DNA of 64,000 nucleotides from Tritrichomonas musculus (lineage: Eukaryota; Parabasalia; Tritrichomonadida; Tritrichomonadidae): positions 1,488,001 through 1,552,000 of the forward strand of contig JAPFFF010000022.1 of assembly GCA_039105265.1 (NCBI GenBank). Reading direction: 5' to 3'. The notes below the pieces were generated by a model, which was not told where the DNA came from, searched no databases, and saw only the letters and a list, made by a program, of their open reading frames with translations. Positions 55,679 through 64,000 of the stretch are shown one piece after another; position 1 is the first letter of the stretch, and each line of letters begins with the position of its first letter. The position numbers and the translations under genes were made by a program.

Positions 55679-55945
55679 ATGGGTTTCGGTCATTTCTTTA
55701 AAATGTTAAGTTCATTTGCAAAAACGGCTTTACCAATAATTGATTCAGCTGCTCAATTTATTGCAAAAAAAGTTGCACCAGTTGTTGAAGATTTAGGTTC
55801 ATCAATTTCTAATAAAAATTCAAAATGGGGTCAAGGACTTCAAAAATTTGGTCAAACAATGGAAAATGTTGGTAATAATATTCATAAATGGTACTCAAGA
55901 AGTCCTCAAGAAAATTTGAAAGGTCTTCAGATAAAAGGTGGTTAA
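55679..55945 (+). CDS. Small amphipathic virion protein, pVI-like (element B)
   Basis: An 88-residue protein starting MGFGHFFKMLSSFAKTALP, with a helix, a Lys/Gly middle and a basic end. Same N-terminal MxFGxFFK pattern and position as the A and C proteins. It diverges from capsid gene 2; its stop overlaps the stop of the convergent membrane microprotein by a few bases. Confidence 0.65.
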   Translation: MGFGHFFKMLSSFAKTALPIIDSAAQFIAKKVAPVVEDLGSSISNKNSKWGQGLQKFGQTMENVGNNIHKWYSRSPQENLKGLQIKGG

Positions 55946-56088
55946 GAATACATTTTCATTTCAATTTCTTTATCAATTGGAGGTATTGTTTCATTTTGTA
56001 TAAATATTGAAGTCTTTATTAAATTCAATAATAGATTCAATGATTCAATTATCAATAGACTACTTAATAAGAAATTAGTTAATGACAT
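55942..56088 (-). CDS. Conserved membrane microprotein (element B)
   Basis: A 48-residue ORF starting MSLTNFLLSSLLIIESLNLL, with one hydrophobic span of about 20 residues and a tail ending in KMYS. Homologous to 1949-2086 in A at the same location and strand. Conserved length, IIExLN and KMY argue for selection on the protein. Function unknown. Confidence 0.7.
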   Translation of the reverse strand: MSLTNFLLSSLLIIESLNLLLNLIKTSIFIQNETIPPIDKEIEMKMYS

Positions 56089-56130
56089 TTTTTATTTTAA
56101 AATAAAATAATATATTTTATTTTTTATTAA

Positions 56131-56574
56131 ATGGAAATTAAAATTATTGAACCAATTAAAAATTATTCAAAAGTTTTTAATACTCCAGAGGAATTCAATT
56201 CATTCTATACAAAAAATAAAGAAGAGATGAATTTAATGACTACTCACAAATTAAACAAAATGTATTTCATTGAAGGATATAGAATTACAAAAATAAAAGG
56301 TGTTTTAATGTTAAAAAAGTGGGATGATAAAGATAAAAATGAAAATGAAGATGAATTGAATGAATTTAAAAATAATTTGAAAAATAAAGATATTGAAATA
56401 AATTCTATCAAAGATGGTTTATCATATTATCAAAATAAATTGAAAGAAGTTAAAGAAGAAATAAATTCTATCAAAGATAAATTGAATGAATTTAAAGAAG
56501 AAATGAAAAAAGAATTAAAACAAATTAAAGAAACTATAAATTCAATTATTACAGTTTTGAATGGAGAACAATGA
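56131..56574 (+). CDS. Conserved IIEPIKN-domain protein with coiled coil (element B)
   Basis: 147 residues starting MEIKIIEPIKNYSKVF. Domain residues 1-70 include TTHKLNKMYFIEGYRITKIKGVLMLKKW. The tail from 75 to 147 is a strong coiled coil with an internal near-repeat (EINSIKDxL twice). Homologues are at 2123 and 31442. It is convergent with the ATPase gene. Confidence 0.75.
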   Translation: MEIKIIEPIKNYSKVFNTPEEFNSFYTKNKEEMNLMTTHKLNKMYFIEGYRITKIKGVLMLKKWDDKDKNENEDELNEFKNNLKNKDIEINSIKDGLSYYQNKLKEVKEEINSIKDKLNEFKEEMKKELKQIKETINSIITVLNGEQ

Positions 56575-56579
56575 AAAAT

Positions 56580-57413
56580 TTATTCTAATCTTAAGAAAGT
56601 TTCACCACCATCAGTAATTTGAACTACTAAAAATGGATGTGCATCTTTATTTTGTTGACGATAAGAAACCATATCTAAACACAATTGATAGAATTCTTCC
56701 CAACTTAAATTTGAAGCAGATTGATTGAAAATATAATGTAATTGTTGTTTATTGAAACAAGGGAAAATCATTAAAGTTGTTATTTCATTTTTAATAAATG
56801 GTTTGATACCTTTCCATCCTTGAATTAATAAGAAATAAGAAATATTTGTATGTCTACATCTTTTAATTTGTTGACTGAAAAAGTTTTCTTCGTTTGAAAA
56901 TAATTTTGAATTACTAATATCATCAAATAATACAATTGAATGTAAATAATTTCTTTCAAAATCTTCAACATGTAATACATCAAACATTTGATATTTTTGA
57001 GTGTCATCCATTAATTCTTCTAATCCTTCTCTTTTCACTTGATAATATAAATTCTTTGCATCAATTAATTCTTGAATACAACTTTCACTATCTTCTTCAG
57101 AAACAGTTATATAAGGAATTTTCAATAAATCTTTCAAAGATTGAAAGCTTCTATCATTTTCATCACCATTTTTAGTAATATAAATTAATAAATGATGTGT
57201 ATTCAATTGACTGATTTTAATAATTTCTTCTAAAGCAATAACGGTTTTTCCGAAACTTTGTTTACCAACAATAACATTCACAGAATTGTATTTAATTAAA
57301 ATATCTGGATGTATTTCATTTATTAAAGCTCCTTCAACATGTTTCTTCGAAGTTCTCAATTTATCTTTAATTTCTTGTTTTATTTTTGTAAGGTTCTTAT
57401 TTTTTGAAGACAT
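56580..57413 (-). CDS. Genome-packaging ATPase, A32/FtsK-like (element B)
   Basis: 277 residues, the shortest of the three ATPases because it lacks the N-terminal extensions. Walker A GKQSFGKT is near residue 50 and Walker B VLFDDISN near 160. LIQGWKGIKPFIKNEITTLMIF follows. Closest in sequence to C's enzyme. It couples ATP hydrolysis to DNA packaging by family inference. Confidence 0.92.
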   Translation of the reverse strand: MSSKNKNLTKIKQEIKDKLRTSKKHVEGALINEIHPDILIKYNSVNVIVGKQSFGKTVIALEEIIKISQLNTHHLLIYITKNGDENDRSFQSLKDLLKIPYITVSEEDSESCIQELIDAKNLYYQVKREGLEELMDDTQKYQMFDVLHVEDFERNYLHSIVLFDDISNSKLFSNEENFFSQQIKRCRHTNISYFLLIQGWKGIKPFIKNEITTLMIFPCFNKQQLHYIFNQSASNLSWEEFYQLCLDMVSYRQQNKDAHPFLVVQITDGGETFLRLE

Positions 57414-57441
57414 TTAAATTTTTTTAAAAAAGTTAAATCAT

Positions 57442-58701
57442 TTAAACATAATGAGGAGTAATTGGATTAATTATTGGAAAACCATTATTCAAAGAATCAG
57501 AATGATTTACAATATGAGGTGTAATTGGATTAATTATTGGAATATCATAAGGATTTGAATTATTTTCTGTTGGAGTTCTATTATTCTGAGCATCAACCAT
57601 TGCATGAGTCAATAATGAATGATAATATGTTCTATCATCACGATGTTGTGCAATATTTTCATCAACTGTTGCCATCAATTCATTTTTATATGCTTGTGTT
57701 CTTTTAGCTTTATTAATATCTTTTTGAGTTGTTAAATTCAATTTATCATAAACTTTTTGAATAATTTCATTTTGCCAAATTTCTGACATTGCTTTATTTA
57801 ATAATCCCATTTGTTGAATTTTATCAGCATTATTCAATCCCATTTCTGTTAATGCAGTATTTTTAGCTGAAAATACTTTCTTTTTGAATTTTGAATAAGC
57901 AGAATTTCCATTTGAAGATTCAATTTGGTCTCTCTTTTTCATAGAATTACTAATTTTTGTAGTGAAACCATTGATATAAACTGGTGAATTTTTTTCATTC
58001 AAAATTAAGATATCAGGTATTCCATCACCATTAATATCTGTGAAATTATTTGCATCAATTGGACCATTTGGATTAATTAAATTCAAATGCCATTTCTTAG
58101 CTTTTGTTGAATTATGTTTTGCAACCATTTCTGCTGCTCCATTTGGTGTTGAAGCTTTTTTACTGAATTTGATATCTCTATTCATTCCTAACAAAACTCT
58201 TGATAATTCATTCATTCCTGATTTGCTTTTAACTTTTTGTGAAGAATTTTTAATTTTTTTGATTTGAACTTTATCATTTGAATTATTTAAAAGTGTATCA
58301 ATTGAAGATGCATTCAACATATTATCTATTGAATATGGATTTGATTTCTTAATTTTTTTCACTTTAACTGATGAATTTGGTTTTGGTTCAACAGTTGGAT
58401 TCAAAATATTTTCAATTGAATATGGATTTGAATTAATATTTTCAATTGAATATGGATTCAAAATATTTTCAATTTGATTTGAATTATCATATCTTTTGAC
58501 TTTAACTGATGAATTTGGTTTTGGTTCAACAGTTGGATTCAAAATATTTTCAATTGAATATGGATTTGACTTCTTATATCTTTTCACTTGAACTGATGAA
58601 TTTGGTTTTGGTTCAACCGTTGGATTCATTATATTTTCAATTGAATATGGATTTGACTTTTTTGGAGTTGAATCAACACTGAAATAATCTAATATTGACA
58701 T
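57442..58701 (-). CDS. Domain protein with N-terminal peptide repeats and Ca-binding-like motif (element B)
   Basis: 419 residues. Residues 15-130 hold three good and some partial copies of NPYSIENILNPTVEPKPNSSV. The middle domain has GAAEMVAKHN and DINGDGIPDI near residue 220, then YINGFTTK. The C-terminal helical domain has MGLLNKAMSEIWQNEIIQKVY. It ends with two PIINPITPH motifs. Middle and C-terminal domains match C's 28802-30385. The repeats could be short docking motifs for a capsid partner, which is inference. Confidence 0.7.
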   Translation of the reverse strand: MSILDYFSVDSTPKKSNPYSIENIMNPTVEPKPNSSVQVKRYKKSNPYSIENILNPTVEPKPNSSVKVKRYDNSNQIENILNPYSIENINSNPYSIENILNPTVEPKPNSSVKVKKIKKSNPYSIDNMLNASSIDTLLNNSNDKVQIKKIKNSSQKVKSKSGMNELSRVLLGMNRDIKFSKKASTPNGAAEMVAKHNSTKAKKWHLNLINPNGPIDANNFTDINGDGIPDILILNEKNSPVYINGFTTKISNSMKKRDQIESSNGNSAYSKFKKKVFSAKNTALTEMGLNNADKIQQMGLLNKAMSEIWQNEIIQKVYDKLNLTTQKDINKAKRTQAYKNELMATVDENIAQHRDDRTYYHSLLTHAMVDAQNNRTPTENNSNPYDIPIINPITPHIVNHSDSLNNGFPIINPITPHYV

Positions 58702-58741
58702 TGAATTTTTTTATTTATTGAATAAAAAATTGATTATTTTT

Positions 58742-58810
58742 TTATTTTCTACGAGTTGTTTTACGTTTTCTTGTTGTTTTCTTTCTTTTGACTGGCATTG
58801 AATATGACAT
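58742..58810 (-). CDS. Lys/Arg-rich core micropeptide, mu-like (element B)
   Basis: A 22-residue ORF starting MSYSMPVKRKKTTRKR, of which about half is Lys or Arg. It sits in the same gap as A's 20-residue Arg-rich peptide, between the domain gene and the giant helical gene. A DNA-condensing core peptide like adenovirus mu is inferred from size, charge and conserved place. Confidence 0.6.
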   Translation of the reverse strand: MSYSMPVKRKKTTRKRKTTRRK

Positions 58811-58863
58811 CTCTTTTTTTTAATAAAAAATAAAAAATTGATTTAAAAAATTTTTTATTGAAT

Positions 58864-61800
58864 TTATAATTTATTCAATAAATTATAACGTAATGCTTTT
58901 TTAGGAACAAATTTACTTTTCTTAAGATTTGAAATAATATTTTTAATTGATTCAGCACTTTTTAATTGGTCTTTTGAAATATTTGCATTAAATAATTGAA
59001 TTGCATAACGAAGTGGAATTTTCATTTTCTTTAAAATTCCTTCAATTTCTTTTTTACTTAATGTATTTGTTTGAATAGGTTGAGTTGGTTGAGGGGTTGG
59101 TTGAATTGGTTGAGTTGGTTGAGTTGGTTGAATTGGTTGAGAAGTAATTGGTTGAGTTGGTTGATTGGTTGAGGAGTTGGTTGAATTGGTTGAGGAGTTG
59201 GTTGAATAGGTTGAGTTATTTGAGGTTCTGGATTAATTGTTAACGGAGTTATTTTTGGTTGAGGATTTGAAATTAATGGATTTATTTGTGTATATGTTTG
59301 AATTTCTGAATTAGTACCTTGATTTTTCAATCCATCAATCATTTTCATATAATTCAATTTTTGAATTCGAAAACTTAATGGATTTGATTTATCATAATGA
59401 AAAGGTGGAATTTGATTTTGATTCAATTGATTCAATTGATTCTGTGGTTGTTGATTCTGTTGTTGATTCTGTTGATTCAATTGATTCGGTGGTTGAATTC
59501 TATTAAAACTTCCACCTCCACCTCCTCCAATTAAAGGTCGAATTATTGCACCACCTCCAGAATAAGAATTTCTTAAAGCATTTGAATTATTTATTTCATT
59601 CATTTCATCTCTTTTCTTTTTCTGAGCTTGGTCAATTTTTCCTTTCAAAAAATCTTTAGCTCCTTGTGCCATATCTTTAATATTTCTTTGTTTTGTTTCA
59701 TTATTCTTTGAAATTTCTGTTTCTAAATCATCTTGTGTAATATCTTGAAAATAGTTTTCAATTAAATAATCATAAGAAATATTATCTTTTGTAATATTTA
59801 ATAATTCATCATGTAATGGTTTAACTTCTTTCAAAAAGTCAACCTTTCTTTGTAATTTTTCTCTAGCTAAAGAAATATTATGATTTGTATCTTCATATAA
59901 TCTTTTGAATGGATAATTTTTACCCATAATTTCTTTGTATTGTGAATTAATTAACTTTAAAGGTGAAATGAATGCCCAAATTTTAGCTAATTCATCTTTT
60001 TCTTTTTGAAATATTTTTGAATCAATTGAATCAAAACCTTTATTTTTCTTTGCAATATCTTGAACAGAATCTGTATTTTCTAATGTAAATGATTCATATT
60101 CTGAAGATAATAATTTATATTGACGAATTGCTTCTAATTCTTTTAATAAATTTCTTCTCAAATTTTTCCATTGTTCTGGGTCAATTTTATCTGGAAAAGT
60201 TGATTCCCATTCTTCAATTGATTTTGGTTTAATTGTTGTTTCATTTTCATATTTTTCTAATAATGGTTTAATTTCTTTGATTTCATCTAATTTTTCAGAT
60301 AATTTATCTTGAATTTCATAAACATTTTCTTGATAACCACCTTCTTTATCATACTTTTTATGAATAATGTCTTCAAATTTGAATTTTGTATTTTTATATT
60401 CACCTTCTTTTTGAATTTCAAATAATAATGGGTCAATTCTTAAATGAGCATCTAATTCATAAGGTTCTGGATAAGAAGTTTTTAATGTTTGTAAAGTTGA
60501 ATTAGGAAAATGTTTTGCATACTCTTGAATTAAACTTGTCATTCCAATTTCTGATTTTTGAATAATTTCATCCAAAATTTTTCTGGCATCTAATGGGTCA
60601 GGATGTTGTTTTGTGAAATTATTAACATCAAATTGAGGAATCATTTTTTGAGCATTCAATAACTTTGGATAAACAATAATTTGATAAGCTAATTCATTTC
60701 GATTTAAATAACCTTGTTCTGAATCATGAATCATAGATTCAATTTGTTCTTCTGTTGCATTTGGATTTTGTTTATCCCATTCATCTCTTTTTGAAACAAT
60801 TTTATCACATTCTTCTGGAGTTAAAGTTTTGAAATTTGATAATTTATTGTATTCTTCTAAATAAGGTTCAATTAATAAATGAAATTTTGCATTTTCAGGT
60901 GTTTCCCATAATCTTATCAAATCATTTGTATCTAAATTATCGGTTTTAGGTAAATTATTATAAATATCTAATAATTTTTTCATCTCAATTGTTTCAAATT
61001 TTTTCTTTGTTTCTTTTTCTGTTTCTAATGCAGTTATATGTTTAATTGCATCTTCAACAGTTGAATATTTTCTTCTCAAATTTTCAACGGTTAATTCTTC
61101 AGTTCCTTTAAAAACATTTTTATATTTATCAATTTCAGGTTCTAAAGAATATTTCCAATATAATGTTTCCCAATCTTCATTTGATTTATCTCTTAAATTT
61201 TCAAAAGTTTGTGTTTGAGTTTTGAAATATTCATTATATTTTTTCAAAGCTTGTCTAGTTTTTAAAGCCCAATATAATTTTTCTGGGTCAGCAATTTTTA
61301 ACCGATTCTTTGCATCATCAATACTTATAAATTCAGTAGCAGCATTTTTTAAATCACTTTGATAATATTTTAATTTTAAATCTTCAACTTTTTGATTAAA
61401 TTTAATAACTAAATCTTCAAATTCTTGGTCATATTCATTTAAAGATTTTGGTTCAAAAGTTTGTGTGAAATTTAATAATTTCTTAATATCATCAAAATTA
61501 TTGACTTGTTCATTAACTTTTGAACAATATTTATTATATTCTTTTCTATCTTTTTCTGTTCTCAAATTCCAATAAGCATTTTCAAATGATTTATATTTCG
61601 CAACTAAATTGTTAACATTTATTTTTTCATCTGGATGTGAATTTTGATATCTTTGAATTTCAATTGAATAATGAACTTCAATCCAACTATGTTTTTTCAA
61701 ATCTTTTATTTCAACTACTTTACCAAAAACATTTTGATATTCTTGTTGTAAATTTGTATAAGAAATATTTGATTGTTCAATGAATTTTTCTAATTGACTT

Positions 61801-63789
61801 TTAACTTTTTGAAGGAATTCATCTGAATTTAATTTTTTATCATTTGAATTGACAATTGAAGAATTAAAAGGATTTAAAGTTTGAATTCCTTTAAATAAAT
61901 CATCGTCGTCATTATTTCCTTTTAATATTTTTTCTTTGAATGAATCTATATTTTCTTCTCTTGGAATATGATAAGCTTTCTTATAATTTTCAAATAAAGC
62001 AGTTAAAATTTTATTCCAATATTCTTGTCTATAATTTTCTGAATTTTCATTATCTTTATTTGAATATTTTGTGATAATTTGTTGAAGATTAGAAATTTTT
62101 GAATCAACACCAAAATCATCTACATATTGATTCCAAATTGGTAAAATTTCTAAGATTTTAATTAACCATTTAGTTTCATTAATTGAACCGAAATATTGAA
62201 TAAAATCATCTAATGAATCAAAATTTGCATTAACAAATCCTTTTGATTCAGGTGTTAAATTATTAAATTGAGATTGTAAAATTTGATAAGCTTTATCAAT
62301 TTTTTGACATTCATCTTTCAAAATTGGTTCAATTTCAATTGGATTCACATTTTTTCTTCCATCTATATCTTCAGAATATTGATTTTCTGATAGTTTATCT
62401 TCAAGAAAATTAGTCATATAAAAATCATTTTCATGATTCCATTCTTTTTTACCATAAGCAATATAATATTTCTTTGCCATTGGATTAAATAGAAAGTTAT
62501 AATAACAATCCTCCAAAAGACTTTCTTTATTTTCAATTGGTTCAGAATTAATATTTGAACTAATATTCCAAGTTTTACACAAATTTTCAATTATATCATC
62601 AACTGAATTATTTTTATAATTTGGATACCATTTTAGAAAAGTTAGTAAAATTCTCTGAATTAAGATTTTAAATTTTGCAATTTTAGGTGTCTCACCTAAT
62701 TTTTTCAATTCTTCTACAGAAACATTATCTAAATTGTAATCTTTAATTATTTTTTCATAAGAATCCGTTTTCTTTTCTTTTGACATTTTATCAATTTCTG
62801 TTTGCAAATAATTATTCATTAATTCAGGTTGATTTTTACATTCTTCAGAATTTGATGCTGGGAATTGAATTTTCAACTTTTCTAATGTCATTTCTTCTTC
62901 ATTTGCTCTTTTTGTATCATTATATTCAACAATTTTTGATGAAACTAAAACATGTAAATAACAATCATACAATTTTGGATGTCTTTGTAATAAAGTTTCT
63001 AAAGTATCAGTAAATAACGGTTTTTTACCTTTTGGTGTCCAACGATTATACCATCTATTATATTCATTTAAATTGTTTTCAATTTTTAATTTATAAAATC
63101 TATCTTCAAAATTTCCAAACTTTTTGAAATTTTCTTTAATTTCTTGAATTTTCCTATTTTTTTCTTCTTCACTCATATTTTCATTTGTAAAATCAGGTGA
63201 TTCAAATTTTTCAATACCATCATATTTTGTTGAAGAAGGATTTGCATTTTTATAAGCTTTTAATTCAATGTTAATATCTTTCATATATAATTGAATTTGT
63301 CTTGTTGTTTCTTCTTGAATATTCTGAATCATTGAATTATAGAATTCTTGATAATTTGTACCATATTGTTGTTTTAATGTTTGAAAATTCAAACTAACAC
63401 CAAACAAAGTGTTATAAACATCAATATTTGCATTAATTTTATCTTTCCAATATTTTTCAGCTTCTTTATTTAAATATTTTTGTAAATCAGTGATATTGTT
63501 ATATTTATCAATAATTTTCATAGAAATATTAATTTTATTTTGATTTTGAGCCATAAAAGTTTCAATTATATTTTTGGCATTTTCTTTATATTTTTCAGTA
63601 GAAGATTTTAATTGATTTATTTCATTTTCAATATTTTGTAATAAATTATCATGATATTTATTTTGAAATTCTTTGAATTTATCTTCAATTTTTGATTTAT
63701 TATTTTCAAATCCATTTGCAGTTTTATAATTTTCAGGGTCATTCAAACTTAAAAATTCATCAATTTTTGGAAATGTTGAAACTTTTAAT
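58864..63789 (-). pseudogene. Giant helical-repeat virion protein (element B), cut by element D
   Basis: More than 1560 residues of charged alpha helix built of turn-plus-Asp-Ala units such as LLQRHPKLYDCYLHV, KQHPDPLDARKIL and LRRKYSTVEDAIKHI. Toward the C-terminus come a Gly-rich patch (GGGGGG), an Asn/Gln/Leu/Pro low-complexity region and a short basic helical tail. It matches the architecture of A's giant gene. The 5' end is lost where element D begins at 63790. It is a fossil with the insertion and about one other break. Confidence 0.7.
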
Positions 63790-64000
63790 AGTAGTATATA
63801 TAAATGGCGTGATTATTTAACGTCCCTTCGGTCCGTCAAATAATCCCTCCATTTACGCCCTATTCAAGCCTATAAATGGCCTAAAATTGGTTGTTTTACA
63901 GCTTGTAGAAGACCCCTAGTTGATGCCCTATTCAAGCCTATAAATGGTCTAAAATTGGTTGTTTTGAAGTTGTTGAAACGAACTTTTTGAAGCCCTCAGA
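63790..64000. mobile_element. Element D: left terminal region of a further Polinton-like element
   Basis: Begins AGTAGTATATATAAATGG and continues with CCCTTCGGTCCG, like the end of A over about 75 bp. From 63857 a 67-bp unit (GCCCTATTCAAGCC, then CTATAAATGG) is repeated about twice. The element runs out of the window to the right. The six bases before it, TTTAAT, would be its target duplication, which cannot be tested here. Confidence 0.7.

Larger units (their letters stand above)
21406..63789. mobile_element. Element B: Polinton-type element, split by C and cut by D
   Basis: The candidate left end at 21406 reads AGTAGTTAATAAATTG. B resumes after nested element C at 41617 and is cut at 63790 by element D, so its right end is outside the window. 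About 23 kb of B is visible. It holds a small conserved gene split by C, a second conserved gene, a bZIP-like micro-gene, a giant fibre, the penton candidate, two capsid proteins, pVI-like protein, membrane microprotein, coiled-coil protein, ATPase, domain protein, mu-like peptide and a giant helical protein. Codon use is more AT-rich than in A. It is broken by insertions and by perhaps one or two smaller breaks. Confidence 0.75.

Noticed and set aside
1-64000. tRNA, rRNA or bacterial operon signals
   Set aside because: None seen. Gene overlaps exist, but short A/T leaders and initiator-like motifs fit a eukaryotic virus-like element better than a prokaryotic phage.

Overview
The window is an AT-rich eukaryotic locus made almost wholly of large capsid-bearing DNA elements of the Polinton/Maverick type, packed against and into one another. 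I treat them as fossils. The host is not named by the sequence. Several genes begin just after a TCATTT or TCATCT motif, which resembles the initiator of parabasalid (trichomonad) promoters. An HNH gene of a style I associate with trichomonads is also present. The AT-rich non-coding block at 19.2-21.4 kb is less typical of that group, so a parabasalid host is a best guess only.

Layout. Element A fills 1-16006. It is cut by the left window edge and its right terminus is at 16006. A fragment of a second element, E, fills 16007-17340 and carries an HNH gene and 39-bp tandem repeats. Three unrecognised plus-strand ORFs follow (17342-19172). Next is non-coding AT-rich DNA holding a 119-bp hairpin and a 1.49-kb transposon-like unit bounded by a 12-bp direct repeat. 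Element B starts near 21406 and runs to 63789. Element C (22227-41616) sits inside one of B's genes, with inverted termini of about 170 bp that differ at about one base. A fourth element, D, starts at 63790 inside B's giant structural gene and leaves the window. The five visible termini I could place share the start AGTAGT, and four share AGTAGTATA.

C is the most complete element. It has a protein-primed family B DNA polymerase, a retroviral-type integrase, an A32/FtsK-like packaging ATPase, a major capsid protein, a candidate penton protein, fibre-like proteins, and several small conserved proteins. A and B are colinear with C over the morphogenesis block: domain gene, ATPase, coiled-coil protein, pVI-like protein, capsid, penton, fibre. 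On the flank where C carries polymerase and integrase, A instead carries long helical-repeat proteins reaching to its terminus. B carries a comparable giant gene on the same flank before D interrupts it. Neither A nor B shows a polymerase or integrase within the window.

Three gene types too short for ordinary ORF calling are supported here. The first is 20-22-residue Arg/Lys-rich peptides, like adenovirus core peptide mu, beside the giant genes of A and B. The second is a conserved single-membrane-span microprotein in A and B, always between the pVI-like and coiled-coil genes. The third is a 49-residue basic, bZIP-like protein in B. No adenain-like protease was recognised in any element.
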